Shown here: piece by piece, positions 12,186 through 24,200 of the stretch
Layout: every line of letters begins with the position of its first letter
Numbering within the stretch: position 1 is the first letter of the stretch
Source of the DNA: Owenia fusiformis
Lineage: Eukaryota; Annelida; Polychaeta; Sabellida; Oweniidae
Direction: 5' to 3'
Length of the DNA stretch: 64,000 nucleotides
NCBI GenBank assembly: GCA_903813345.2
Contig: CAIIXF020000008.1
Location: 14,494,822-14,558,821, forward strand
Made by a program: the position numbers and the translations under genes
The notes under the pieces: generated by a model
What the model saw: only the letters and a program-made list of their open reading frames with translations
Told to the model about the DNA's origin: nothing
The model's database searches: none

Positions 12186-12253
12186 TTTATTCGTTGATAC
12201 AATACTTGGTGTTTCGTTCAGTACTATATTTCTACCAAATGTAGTCTTGCTGC

Positions 12254-12348
12254 TAGTCTTGCTTCAAGACCTTTAACCTCCCCCCACCCTCCCTTAACAA
12301 CCTATTCTAAAGTAGATGAGGGGGTTCCAGGGTCTTGAAGCAAGACTA
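12254..12348. repeat. Short inverted repeat, 17-base arms
   Basis: TAGTCTTGCTTCAAGAC at 12254-12270 is the reverse complement of GTCTTGAAGCAAGACTA at 12332-12348. The 61-base interior is rich in C and then G. It is probably a very small MITE or its remnant in intron 2 of copy A. Confidence 0.65.
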
Positions 12349-12887
12349 TTGGAACTCTTTCCATCAGATAAGCTAGGAGTGTCATAATATCATGTTAAGC
12401 ATGTTGCCGATGGAACAATGTATACTATTGCTAACATTGTATTCTTAAAAACTTCTCTTAACAATCTGATGAAATATCTGTAGAAAATATTTCATCTTTC
12501 ATTCCAGGCTATGGCCATATATCACCTGCAACATCTGGTGGGCAAGTCTTCTTCATCTTCTATGCCTTGTTTGGAATTCCATTCACAGCCATTATCCTTG
12601 GAGGAATCGGTGGACAATTACTGAAACTAAGGAATAAATTCATAGATAAAGTATTTAAGGACAGTGCTAAATTTAAGGAAAAAACTAAAGGTATAGTGTT
12701 GATAGCTTCTGTGATACTATTAGGATGGACTTTATTTGTTCTTTTGCCAGCTCTACTGTTCTCTATTGTGCAACAATGGAGTTATGGAACGGCATTATAC
12801 TACACATTCGTCACACTCACAACTGTTGGTTTTGGAGACTATGTAGCAGGTAAATTGAACAAACTGTAAAATCAAAGAAAACATGTG

Positions 12888-13135
12888 TGAACAGTGCTGT
12901 CTTGGGTGAACACTGCTGTCTGAGTGAACACTGCTGTCTGTATGAACACTGCTGTCTGAGTGAACAGTGCTGTCTGTGAACACTGCTGTCTATGTGAATA
13001 CTGCTGTCTGAGTGAACAGTGATGTCTGTGTGAACAGTGCTGTCTTGTGTGAACAGTGCTGTTTGTGTGAACACTGCTGTCTGTGTGAGCAGTGCTGTCT
13101 TGGGTGAACAGTGCTGTTAGTGTGAACAGTGCGTG
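12888..13135. repeat. Minisatellite (GTGAACACTGCTGTCT-like units, 15-20 bp)
   Basis: About 15 imperfect units sit directly after the exon 3 donor of channel copy A, in the interval where the TM4 exon would be expected. Downstream, 13136-13370 holds two similar 'gcgtgacatatccgtaattcgcg' / 'gcgtgacaaatacgcaaattgcg' segments, probably transposon debris. Confidence 0.85.
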
Positions 13136-15661
13136 ACATATCCGTAATTCGCGTGAAAAGTCAGAACAAAATGCGTACGTTTTTTTCCCATAGTTCGTAT
13201 TTTTGCTGTGTAGACGATCTTTTTTAGAAAATTTTCTACAGAAATATTTTTGCTTGACAATTACCAGGTAAAATGACAATTTCTGTCACGCAAAAATTAC
13301 TGGCGTGACTTCAAATTCTTCAGCAAATGCGTGACAAATACGCAAATTGCGGGACAGTTGACAGGCCTGAGGTATGCACTGTCATTTTTGACCAATCAGA
13401 ATGCAGTATAATCATACATAGTCTGAGTTCTAATATGATTATATTAATATCTTATTCATTCTAAGATACTGAATGTCACAAGCAGACTATTTGGTAAAAG
13501 AAATAGAGATAAACACAATTATTGGATTATAGTCTTCGTGCATATTGCAATCTATTCTCAAAGCCCATTAAAAGTAGGCTTAAACATTATGAATCTTGTT
13601 CCACTTGAAAAACAACTTGAATTTGACGTTAATTCTACAAGCTACAATTTGTTCAGTTCAACCTGGAATGATTATTCTAATCCCAGGTTTAACCATACTT
13701 TGAATGGGGGTTGTTCCAGACATCATCCACTTTGTTCTTTCTTCCTGGGAAGACGACATTAGGCGTATGATTTATCCCCGGGGATATATCCTGATCCAAA
13801 TTGTTATAACATTGTAACAAGACACTTGTTAAAGACACCATTATTATTCCTTTGTGTTCTGGCGTGTCTTCTTTATTTAGAAATACACGTAAATATTGAC
13901 TAGTTAATATAATTAAAATTAAAATAATTAAGCTGTTTTCTAGTTTCAGGAGATGTTGCAGACTAGGATTGAGAAGAATGCAGAAACTATGTTACAAAAA
14001 AAGAATGAGGTTTGTTACTTAAGATAATTGTTAATGTACCTAAAAAAAGTATGATATTGTCATCACCTTGGTCCCTCTGCCACTGCTTTCCTTCGGGAAA
14101 TATTGATATCATCCTTGTGATATTCCCCATATCAAATCCCTCCTGGCGAATAACTTCTTTATATCAAAAGAGCCTTATATCACGTTAACAGTAAGTTTTT
14201 CTTTTCTGTTATTATAGAAGCTCAAAAAATTGTTAATGTATTACAAGATGAATGCTTCTCAAAATTTAAAAAAGGTGCAAGTAGTTAGTTCATTCAATTT
14301 GGAACTTGTTTAAACTGGTAACAAGGTCAAGAATTGGTCTATATCCAATTCTATATATTGTGTAAATTATATATCATTTTGAGTTCTATTTATTCGAAAT
14401 AAATAATTGAAGTAAACCTTTTTTAGATTCAGGAGATACTAGAGGCAAGGAAAGAGAAGAATAAAGAAAAAAAGTATGAGGTATGTCATTGTAGATTACC
14501 CTTTACTTTGCATTCGTTCGACTTCACTTCTTAAAAGAGAGCTTCATCTAGTTTAACTAGACTCTGCACGCAGGTTATTGTAGATATAATTGCACACCTG
14601 TCAGCTGCAATTTGAAATCTGGAGATTTTCTGATTTTTGTGGGGCATCTACCAAAAATCTCTCATTTTTCTATGTGTTATTTGTGATTGTCTTTCGCTGC
14701 TGGGTGTGCAGGCATTCTTGTAGGCAGGCACCACATAAACTTTCAGGAAAACCACTAACCTTTTCAACTTAAATTTTACAGGTGCAAGATAGATTAGGGC
14801 CAAGAACTGATTTGAATTTGGGGATTTTATATTTTTAATTTAATTTTTATCATTGTGCGTCTTGTTATACTGTTATGCCAACGCCATAATTTGGTAAGGT
14901 GCTGGAGCATGTTATTTTATCAAGAAATGAAATAAATTCACAATATTAATCACCCGTTTCCGCCTGATGAAATGAAACTACATGCAGTATACAGTGTATT
15001 TACTAATAGTGAACTTCTTTTCATAATATGACGGTCACTTTCTCCTCCATTGTACGTATTTTATTTATTTAATTCATTTATCGAAAGCTATAGACATTAT
15101 CTGATTGCTTTGGAAGTTTCGATAATCTATTCTAAAATCATAATAAAATGATATTTCCACAAAATTCCAGGTAAGTGTTGAGCCAGCCGATAAGGCAGAG
15201 CAGAACAATGTCACTTCAGCCACAAAACTGTAAGTTAACCTCTAAATTATATGGTGAAAGCGGTGAATGGATTGGAGGAGACTCAACCTAACTCTGTACT
15301 GGCAGTGTATATGTAACTGAATAAGTTACTGGTCAGTGAGATGGTTCAAAGTATTACTGCTGATAATCATATGACATTGGTTACAAAGAGGCTAGACTAC
15401 CTCAATGATGTGCGATTACTGTGCAAGGGAGAGTGAGGCATTAATTAGATGGACAGTTTCAGCCTGATGTGGAGTTATATTTTTGCTTGGAATTTAACTT
15501 TCATATTAGAAGGACTTCTACAGTGAAAGCTTTTATTAGATGTTCAGTCAGTGGAGCAACTAAGAAATGCACCGATCGAGTTTAGGCAATAGCCACTCTA
15601 AGACACTGAGCCCTGTTGATTGTCATGGAAGTTTCCGTTTGTGACAAACTTGAGCTGAAAC

Positions 15662-15667
15662 AATAAA
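15662..15667 (+). terminator. Candidate polyadenylation signal for channel copy A
   Basis: AATAAA lies about 430 bases after the stop of the last exon of copy A and before the nested transposon. The assignment is positional only. Confidence 0.35.
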
Positions 15668-15864
15668 AATCAATATATTTTGTTCCTATGTGGCACTGTT
15701 TTTGATTTTTATTAAAAAACTAAAATTGAAATGAGCAGACGAATTCTTCCAGGGTTATAAAGTGGAAACAATGCACTTTATTACAGTAAAACCTGTGTAA
15801 ATTGAACATTTTTTGCAAAGAAGAAACGTTCAGTGTTGGTAGGTGTTCACTACAGAGAGGGTAA

Positions 15865-18485
15865 TTATCCCATCGAACGTCTGTCCGTACGTACGTCCAT
15901 CCGTCTGTCTGTCCGTCCGTCCGTCCGGGCAATAACTCAAATACCGCTGGCCCGATTTTGTTCATATTTTGTATACATATATCCAATGGGGGTAGAAGTT
16001 CTGCTCGAAAACTGATTTTCAAAATGGCAGCTCAAAAAAAATGGCGGCCATTTTAGTGCCGATTTTACAGTAATTTAGGTACTGCATATAAAACTGTAAT
16101 AGCAATATGTTTTAATTGTAAAAAAGTTATATGAAACATTGATTAAGCTAGAAATGTAAATATAGAAGAAATACATGGCAGCCATCTTGAAAAATGGCTG
16201 CCTTTGCACGTCATTTTACGATTTTTGCTGTAACTTGAAAAGTAGTGGAGCGATTTTGTTCATATTTGGTATGTGAATACTTTAAGCATGGCACAATGTC
16301 CAATGACATTTTGGGTAGTAGGCGGCCATTTTGAAAAATGGCCGCTATTTTTACGTGTGTTATTTAACATTTTTTACTGTAAGTCAAAAATAAGTGGAGC
16401 GATTTTGTTCATATTTGGTATGTGAATACTTTAAGCATGGCACAATGTCTAGTGACATTTTGGCATTTTTACGTGTGTTATTTTACATTTTTTTAGCTCA
16501 CATGGTGAGCTTTTGCAATCACTCACTTGTCCGTCTGTCTGTCCGTCCGTCTGTCCGTCCGTCCGTCTGTCCGTCAACAATAGTGGCACGTTTTAAAACC
16601 TCTGTCGATAGGATTCCTGTTTTAAGTTATTTCTGTTCAACATCAATTCAGAAAACTCCCCTATGACTCCTGGTTGAAAAGGGTAGATATATGAAATAAT
16701 TTTGTTACAAAAAATCAGCGAAAAATTGTATCCATTTTTTTATTTTCAGCCATTTTAGTTAACATTGATTTGTCTATCTGACTCGCGAAATCCACTTTCT
16801 GTGGCACGTTTTAAAACCTTTGTCGATAGGATTCCTGTTTTAAGTTATTTCTGTTCAACATCAATTCAGAAAACTCCCCTATTACTCCTGGTTCAAAAGC
16901 TCGCCTATTTTCAAAATGGCCGCCATTTTTGTCTCGCGAAATTCACTTTTGACCCATTTCCTAGCTTTACAAATAATTTCAAGTGTCCTACATTGTAAAA
17001 ATCCATGTCAATGTAAAGAGTAGATGTATGAAATAATTTTGTTACGAAAAATCAGCGAAAAATTATATCCATTTATTTATTTTCAGCCATTTTAGTTAAC
17101 ATTGATTTGTCCATCTGTCTCGCAAAATCCACTTTTGGACCATTTACCTTAACCCCTCTGTCGATAGGATTCCCATTTTAAGTTAATTTTGTTCAACATC
17201 AATACCAAAAACTCTCCTATGACTCTTGGTTTAAAAGCTCGCCTAATTTCAAAATGATTGCCATTCTTGTTTCGCGAAATTCACTTTTTGCCCATTTCCT
17301 AGCTTTACAAATAATTTCAGCTGTCCTGCATTGTAAAAAGCCATGTCACTGTAAAAGGTAGTTGTATGAAATAATTTTGTTACAAAAAATCGGCAAAATA
17401 TTATATCCGTTTTTTGTATTTTCAGCCATTTTAGTTAACATTGATTTGTCCATCTGTCTCGCGAAATCCTCTTTTGGACCATTTGCTTAAAACCTCTGTC
17501 GATAGGATTCCAGTTTCAAGTTATTTTTGTTCAACATCAATACAAAAAACTCCCCTATGACTCCTGGTTCAAAAGCTTGCCTGATTTCAAAATGGTCGCC
17601 ATTTTTGTCTCGCGAAATTCAATTTTGGCCCATTTCCTAGCTTTACAAATAATTTCAGGTGTCTTGCATTGCAATAAGCCATGTCACTGTAAAGAGTAGT
17701 TGTATGAAATAATTTTGTTACAAATTATTGGCAAAAAATTATAGCCGTTTTTTTTTCAGCCATTTTAATTGACTGAGAAAACAGATGGCTTGAAATAATT
17801 TTGTAACAAAAAATCAGCAAAAAATGTGACCATGTGAGCCCAGTACCCACGGTACTAATTTTATTATAACTCAAAAAGTAATAGAGCGATTTTGTTCATA
17901 CTTTATATGTGAATACTATAAGCATGGCAAACTGTCTAATGACACTTTTGGTATAATAGTGGTCGTTTGAAAAATGGCCACCATTTTTACGTTTTTTTAC
18001 TATAACTTGTAAAGTAGTGGAGCGATTTTGTTCATATGTGATATGTGAATACTTTAAGCATGCCACATTGTCTAATAAAACTTTGGGGAGTAGTCGGCCA
18101 TTTTGAAAAATGGCCACCATTTTATGTGTGTTATTTTACATTTTTTATTATAACTCAAAAAGTAATAGAGCGATTTTGTTCATATTTGATATGTGAATAC
18201 TCATAAGGATTGCATACTGTCTTATGAAAGTTTGGGTTGTAAGCGGCCATTTTAAAAATTGGCCAGTTTTGGCAATTTTTTAAGAATTTAATATGTGGCT
18301 ACTTAAAAGCATATTACTTCTTCTGATGACAACTTGGCTAGTGATCAACCATTTTGAAAATGGTGGCCTTTCTTATGGGTGTTATTTTATGATATTTGCT
18401 ATATATTTCAAATGTAAAAATGCCAGCCATTTCTGTTCGATTGGATTCGCTACGCTTTGGCGTTGCCGTTGTTCTGGTTTGAACA
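15865..18485. mobile_element. Family-1 (CGGA/GTCC)n element, interrupted by a family-2 element
   Basis: It starts ATTATCCCATCGAACG, followed by a GTCC/GTAC tract. Repeated cassettes follow, combining 'gcgattttgttcatatttg', 'gtgaatactttaagcatggc' and 'ggccattttgaaaaatggcc'. It ends in 'ctgttcgattggattcgcta'. The end matches, in reverse orientation, the copy at 57309-58331. The cassettes are tandem at roughly 165-170 bases. No protein is coded. Confidence 0.75.
16495..17861. mobile_element. Family-2 element, copy 1 (GCTCACATGGTG ends, (GTCC)n, 339-bp internal repeats)
   Basis: The left end AGCTCACATGGTGAGC (16495-16510) matches the reverse complement of ACCATGTGAGC (17829-17839). The shared right tail runs through 'ccagtacccacggtact'. 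A (GTCC/GTCT)n tract follows the left end. Then a unit starting around 'gtcgataggattcc' repeats at 16604, 16822, 17160 and 17499 (about 339 bases). The same element is at 28406-29731. It is non-coding and presumably non-autonomous. Confidence 0.8.
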
Positions 18486-18876
18486 GAAGTCAGTAGAGTA
18501 TGTGTGGAGGAAAGGTGTTCACTGAAACAGGTGTTCACTAGAGAGGGGTGTTCACTAAGACAGGTTTTACTGTATTTATAATCCAAATAAGTAAGTGTAT
18601 ATAAAAATAATATAGAAGCCCTTTGGAATGAAATAAAACACAAAATGAAAGTAAAATTAAACTACATGAAAAGAGAGGGTTAGAACTACCCTTAGAAATA
18701 GAAAAACCAAAAATCCATTTCTATCCCAAAGCATGTCTGCCACAAGCACATACATCAAATATACATGTTGTATCAATAAGAGGGTGACGAGGGAATTTGT
18801 TTTAGCGCCATCAGATATTTTCACACATAAAGGAAAAGAGTTATTCCCATTCCATTTGTGTATGATACGATGTTTC

Positions 18877-19184
18877 AGGGGCGGATCCAGGAACCAACAA
18901 GGGGGGGGCCCAAATTTCAGGTCATAGAAAAAAAAATTTTGGGCCCCTAAAATCCAAAAGTGGGCCCAAATTTTGAAATTTTGAGGCCCATTTTCTTGAA
19001 AATTTGGCCTGAAATTAAAGAATAAGGCCTTAAAAGGCCCAGTAATGACCAAAAAGGCCGACTTTTTGGGGCCTGAAGGCCTTGTTTGGCCCAAAAAATT
19101 TTTTGGGCTCAATTTTTTTTTCTCGGCCCACCCAAGGGGGGGGCCTGGGCCCCCAGGCCCCCCCCCCCTAATCCGCCAGTGTGT
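18877..19184. mobile_element. Short element with CAGGGGCGGATCC / AATCCGCCAGTG ends and poly-G/poly-C tracts
   Basis: The left end caggggcggatccagg and right end cctaatccgccagtg are imperfect inverted repeats, with long G and C runs just inside. The interior is a string of 'ggcccaaaattt' phrases. Such ends are frequent in short hAT-like MITEs of aquatic animals. I could not find a clean 8-base target duplication, so the class is uncertain. Confidence 0.55.
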
Positions 19185-19689
19185 TTTTGAGTCACCAAGG
19201 AATTACAATTACAAGCCCTTAAAAATCTGTTGTTATTTGATTTCTTTGATATTAAAAAACAAATACATTTGATTCATTGAATATCTAATGTTATCACAAG
19301 GTTAGGAGTTTCTAAGCATTTTGATTGGTAATCTTAAGCTTTGCTTTCGTGGATGATGCAGTATTACCTTTCATGGAATATTTTCTGTATCCCATGCTGA
19401 AATGTATGATAACTGATAATATTTCATGTATCATGAAATTAAAATGTACTCACTCTATTAAGATAGACAACAATCAAGAGACTAGGGTGAGTTAATCATC
19501 TACCGTATTCTCTGTAATTAGCGCCCAGGTAATTCTGATACTTGCCTTTTTTAGTTGATTGGGAATATAGGTTTCATGTCTCCACCAAGGTGACATACTG
19601 TTATGGTGTCAAACTTTTTTGTGGACTGCAGTTTGCATCTTTTACAAATTCTTGTAACAAAATCTTACAACTCCTAATTACTCTGGATT

Positions 19690-20060
19690 CAAATCTGATT
19701 TAAGATTTGACCTTCAATGACCTTCTCAATGTCTAAAAAGGTCAAAAGGTCTTTTTACAACTTGCTTCGAATTGACCAGTTTTTTTTTTGTTCAAAATCA
19801 TCTACAAGTTTTTAGAAATTCTAACTTTAGATTTGAGATTTGACCTTCTCAAGATCAAAAAAGACATAAAGACATGTTTTTTCAACCTTGTTTCAAATTG
19901 ACAAAATTATTTTGTCAAGATCATCTACAAATTCTCAAATCTGACTTTAGATATGATCTTTGACCTTCAATGACCTTTTCAAGGACAAAAAGGTCTTTTT
20001 CAACTTGCTTCAAATTGACCCAATTTTTTCAAAATTATCTACAAGTTTCTCTGGCTTTAG
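19690..20060. repeat. AAGGTCA-rich repeat, reverse orientation
   Basis: About three units contain 'tttgaccttcaatgacctt', 'caacttgcttcaaattgacc' and 'caaaatcatctacaagtt'. They are the reverse complement of units at 42060-42360 and 44130-45000. Confidence 0.8.
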
Positions 20061-21245
20061 TTTTGAGATTCAAACTTTGGTTGCCTTGTTTCTTTTTCTT
20101 TAGTTTTAAAGCAATGAAACATGTTGTGATCTTTTTTTTATTTGCATTGACAAAAGCTAAAACCAATTTTAGTTGATGTTTTGGTGACTGTGGAACTAAT
20201 AAAATTAAAATGAGCAATAAAAAAGATTTATTCAGGATCACTGCATATCTTGGTGGGGTGTTATTTAACTTAAAATGCATGTAAAAATAGTTTTCTGTGT
20301 TCTTCATGAATTGAAGTGTTTAAGAATCTTAACAAGAAAATTGACTTACACTAGTTTTAATGAATGCAATATTAATTCCAAATCAATCAATATATGTCTG
20401 TATAAAACACATTCTCTCATTTTACAATATTAATTCAGTAGCACACCTACATACATCAATGTGAACTGTTTACACAACAAGATGGTAATTTAAAGATGTA
20501 AAATGTAAGCATGAACGATTGTTTAAATACGAGCATATTGCCCTTGTACCAACAAACTACGCCAACAGGTAGTGTGTACCTTTAAAGGCAGTTGGGTTCA
20601 CATTCTAGGACTACAATCATTTATGTGTAGGAGTTGTCAAGGCAGTTACCAATATAAATGATCAGTTCAATAATGATATACATCCTTTGTACAAGCGTCT
20701 CAACATTCAGAGCTAATAATCATTAGGTGTGGTAGCATGTAAGAGTGGACTGTTGTGAAGACTGTAATAATATTGAATAAAATATTAATACAGTTAAAAC
20801 ACTGACTGTATACATGATTTTGATCACTGCAACCATATAAGGAATTTAAAATTAGGAGTTAGATGAGGATTTATCTACAGAAATTATATAGTGGAATACC
20901 CTTTGCAATCATTTGACTTCGATATCTCTGACAGAGAGCATTGTGCGTCGTATTCATAGCATAGTAGCAATCTAGCCTCTAGTCTCAGGATAATAGTGGA
21001 ACAAACTCAGTATAATATTTTACAGGTATTACCACATAGTACAATAATAGTGGTCGTTAAACCTAAAGTATTTGTGATCAAAGATTTAAGTGTCAATAAG
21101 AATTTGGATTGTACTGCACAGAAACTTAAAGGCTACCAAGCCTAGACATAAGATCATATATAAACTGAATAGCTTGGCTCTAGAATATTAACTGCTATTC
21201 TCAAAAATATATAGGTTTTCTTTAAAAAGGACATTCACCAACAAA

Positions 21246-24200
21246 ATGGATTGTAAAATTCTTAGTATTATGTGTGTGGGACTGGCGATATACCTGGTGT
21301 TTGGAGGAGTGATATTTCACTTTCTGGAACAACCAAATGAAAGTGAAACGAGACAAATAACCAGAGATACTCAATTTGAATTTCTACGTAAGTTCTCCTT
21401 AAGTTTTTTTTTGTATTTTGCTCAGCACTTTTACTGTAGCAGAACTCTGTATTGTATAGTTAATTTTCTTTTTAAGGCACTACAATGTTTTAAGCCCTCA
21501 CCATGCTTTTCATGTCATGCTTTTCTGAAAAGTCCAACAGTTCTGATATTACTTCAGAATATAATTGATTTTTAGGGTCTAAAAAATTGAAAAGGGGAAT
21601 TTCTCTTGGATTAATACATGTAATATCCCTGTATTAGGCTCATAGTATAGACACCTTGTATTGTTTTGACTTGAAAAACACATACACAAAAATAGACAAA
21701 ATTAAGACAAAGATTCCTTTTTATAGATGTATTATTTCTCATCCTGATGTTTCTTTAAATTATTATGATATACCAATTTAATTAAAATTGATTTGTTTTT
21801 CAGGGAACTTTTCCTGTGTATCAAATGAGCAGTTTGAGCAACTGATACAGACTGTAATCAAGGCATATGACCAGGGTATTATAGCCACAAATTCTACAGA
21901 TTCGGCATCTAACTGGGATGTAGCTGCTTCAATATTCTTCTCAACAACAGTTGTCACCACCATAGGTCAGTGATTGTCTGTTGTTTGTTTGTTTGTTTGT
22001 TTGTGAGCTATTTGTTTGATGAGTCAGTGTAAACTGTGAAGTAACTCTATTTGTTGCCTTAACAAGATATGGTCTCTAACAATGTTGTAACATTAGTTAA
22101 AGGTTATAACTTTAGAATATGTGTTATGGGGGATATTTTTGCAGTATAAAGTTTGCCATAAATACTTGTATAAAAGAAGGTTGATCTAGTGAACTTTTAC
22201 TTTCTTTTGTGTATCACCTATTGATTATAGATCGGTATAGTCTGCAATATTTGATTTACAATGTCAAATTCTAGGATTATTTGCAAATTGATTACAAATA
22301 TTTCGTATTTCAGTGTCAATAATGTTCCAATATCTCACCCCATGTATGTATGCATTAAATATTTGTGGTAACCATTTGAACAAGGAGAAATTAAGCATAT
22401 TGAAGTCTGATCTCTTGAAAGCCTATGATTTACATTATCCTACTGCAACTGGGTTAAATGTAATAAATGTACAGTATATTAAAGATTCATAAAAACATAA
22501 AGTATAATCCCCAAAACCCCAAAATAGATTTTTTATACCTAGTGCTGTCCCCAGCTCCTATTTCGGTGATCGGCTAGTAAAAAAGGTTTGAGGGTATCAT
22601 TTTGTTCCAGACACTCTCTAGAGTAAATTATCCTAACTTGAGTAAAAATGTGTGGTAAGTAAATTCGCTATGGGCAGTTAAAGAGGCGCCATCTATTCAT
22701 TTTAAAACAGGGGGTAGGGGTATAAAATAATTTTTAACACATCTTAATAGTAAAATGACATTGAAATACTAATAAAATCTCACATGATTAACTTCCAAAA
22801 TATGGAGCATATGTATCTCAAATGTACTCAAAATGGTGCATGTACTCTTGCTTTGTCATAATATTACTAATAAGAAGTAGAAAAATGATTGTACAATTTT
22901 AAAAAATATTAATTCTCATTTTGGCTTCTGACGTCCCAGGGATGACCATATCTCACCTTAATAACTTCCAAAATATGGAGCATATGTATCTCAATTGTGC
23001 TCAAAATGGTGCATGTACTCTTGCTTTGTCATAATATTACTAATAAGAAGTAGAAAAATGATTGTACATTTTAAAAAATATTAATTCTCATTTTGGCTTC
23101 TGACGTTCCAGGGGTGACCATATCTCACCTTAATAACTTCCAAAATATTGAGCATATGTATCTCAAATGTACTCAAAATGGTGTATGTACTCTTGCTTTG
23201 TCATAATATTACTAATAAGAAGTAGAAAAATGATTGTACAATTTAAAAAATATTAATTCTCATTTTGGCTTCTGACGTTCCAGGGGTGACCATATCTCAC
23301 CTTAATAACTTCCAAAATATGGAGCATATGTATCTCAAATGTGCTCAAAATGGTGTATATAGTCTTGCCTTGTCATAATATTACTTATAAGATGTAGAGA
23401 AATGATTGTACATTTTAAAAATATTAATCTTCATTTTAGCTTCCGACGTTCCAGGGATGACCACTGACCATATCTCACCTTAATAACTTCCAAAATATGT
23501 AACATATGTATCTCAAATGTACTCAAAATGGTGTATATAGTCGTGTCTTGTCATAATATCACTAATAAGATGTAGGAAAATGATTGCACATTTTTAAAAA
23601 ATATTAATTCTCAATTTGGCTTCTGACGTCCCAGGTCTGACCATATCTCACCTTAATAACTTCCAAAATATGGAGCATATGTATCTCAAATGTACTCAAA
23701 ATGGTGTATGTACTCTTGCTTTGTCATAATATTATACTAATAAGAAGATTATACATTCAAAAAATTTTAATTTTAGCCTCTGACATCCCTCAATAACTTC
23801 TAAAATTATGTAACATATACAACTCAAATATACCAAAAATGGGGCATATGGTCTTGCTTTGTCATAATATTATTCATGAGATGTAGAAAAAATTATTAGA
23901 CCTTTTTTGAAATGAAATTTTCATTTTAGCATCCGAATCTGACATCCCAGGGGCAACTATATCTCACCTTGATATAACTCTCACGATATGCAACATATGC
24001 ATCTCAAATGCGTGCCCAAAATGGTATAAATATAGTCTTGTTTTGTCATATTTATTGAGATTCATGAAATCAGAAGTTCAGAATTTATGGATTGGACTGT
24101 CTCCCCTGCAGGCTTCAGCTACATAAAGTCCAGAGACATTAAGATCTACTTTCAAATATTTGCATCTTCTCCCCAAACACTCCTTATATTACAGGAACAA

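Larger units (their letters stand above)
10937..15233 (+). pseudogene. Two-pore-domain K+ channel, tandem copy A, lacking the exon for TM4 (truncated or pseudogene)
   Basis: Exons recognised by comparison with the intact copy are 10937-11078 (ATG, TM1), 11400-11561 (extracellular cap, first pore helix, TTV-G), 12508-12849 (YGHISP filter 1, TM2, TM3, TTVGFGDYVAG filter 2), 13950-14009 and 14433-14480 (two versions of the charged tail exon) and 15171-15233 (last exon with stop). The first three have the same lengths (142, 162, 342) and phases as copy B. The exon that should follow, coding for the end of the second pore loop and TM4, is not found in 12850-13949. A minisatellite and repeat debris fill that space. 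Reading through the donor gives GKLNKL and a stop at 12867-12869 (221 aa). Joining exon 3 to the next exon shifts the frame to a stop within six codons. The product therefore lacks TM4: a pseudogene, or a truncated subunit that might act as a dominant negative. Confidence 0.8.
15784..18572. mobile_element. Outer element of a triple-nested transposon stack, CAGTAAAACC-type TIRs
   Basis: The left end is CAGTAAAACCTGTGTAAATT and the right end, reversed, is CAGTAAAACCTGTCTTAGTG, each flanked by TA (15782-15783, 18573-18574). A TA target duplication with this terminus is typical of pogo/Tc1-mariner-related MITEs. 'ggtgttcacta' motifs follow both ends. The element's interior is interrupted by a family-1 element at 15865-18485. 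A decayed relative is at about 31196-31364. Confidence 0.7.
18573..21245. other. Intergenic spacer between the two channel copies
   Basis: No gene is supported. It contains a CAGGGGCGGATCC-type element (18877-19184), a reverse-oriented block of the AAGGTCA-rich repeat (19690-20060), and 1.1 kb of plain AT-rich sequence before copy B. The promoter of copy B should lie at its right end but no motif fixes it. Confidence 0.45.

Noticed and set aside
11847-12276. ORFs of 94 and 128 aa on opposite strands
   Set aside because: They run through the arms of the hairpin element, and the similar peptides on both strands come from its symmetry.
12795-13279. His/Ser-rich ORFs on the minus strand
   Set aside because: These are translations of the 15-20 bp minisatellite and its edge.
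18657-19112. 151-aa minus-strand ORF rich in Gly, Pro and Phe
   Set aside because: It reads through the 'ggcccaaaattt' phrases of the CAGGGGCGGATCC element.
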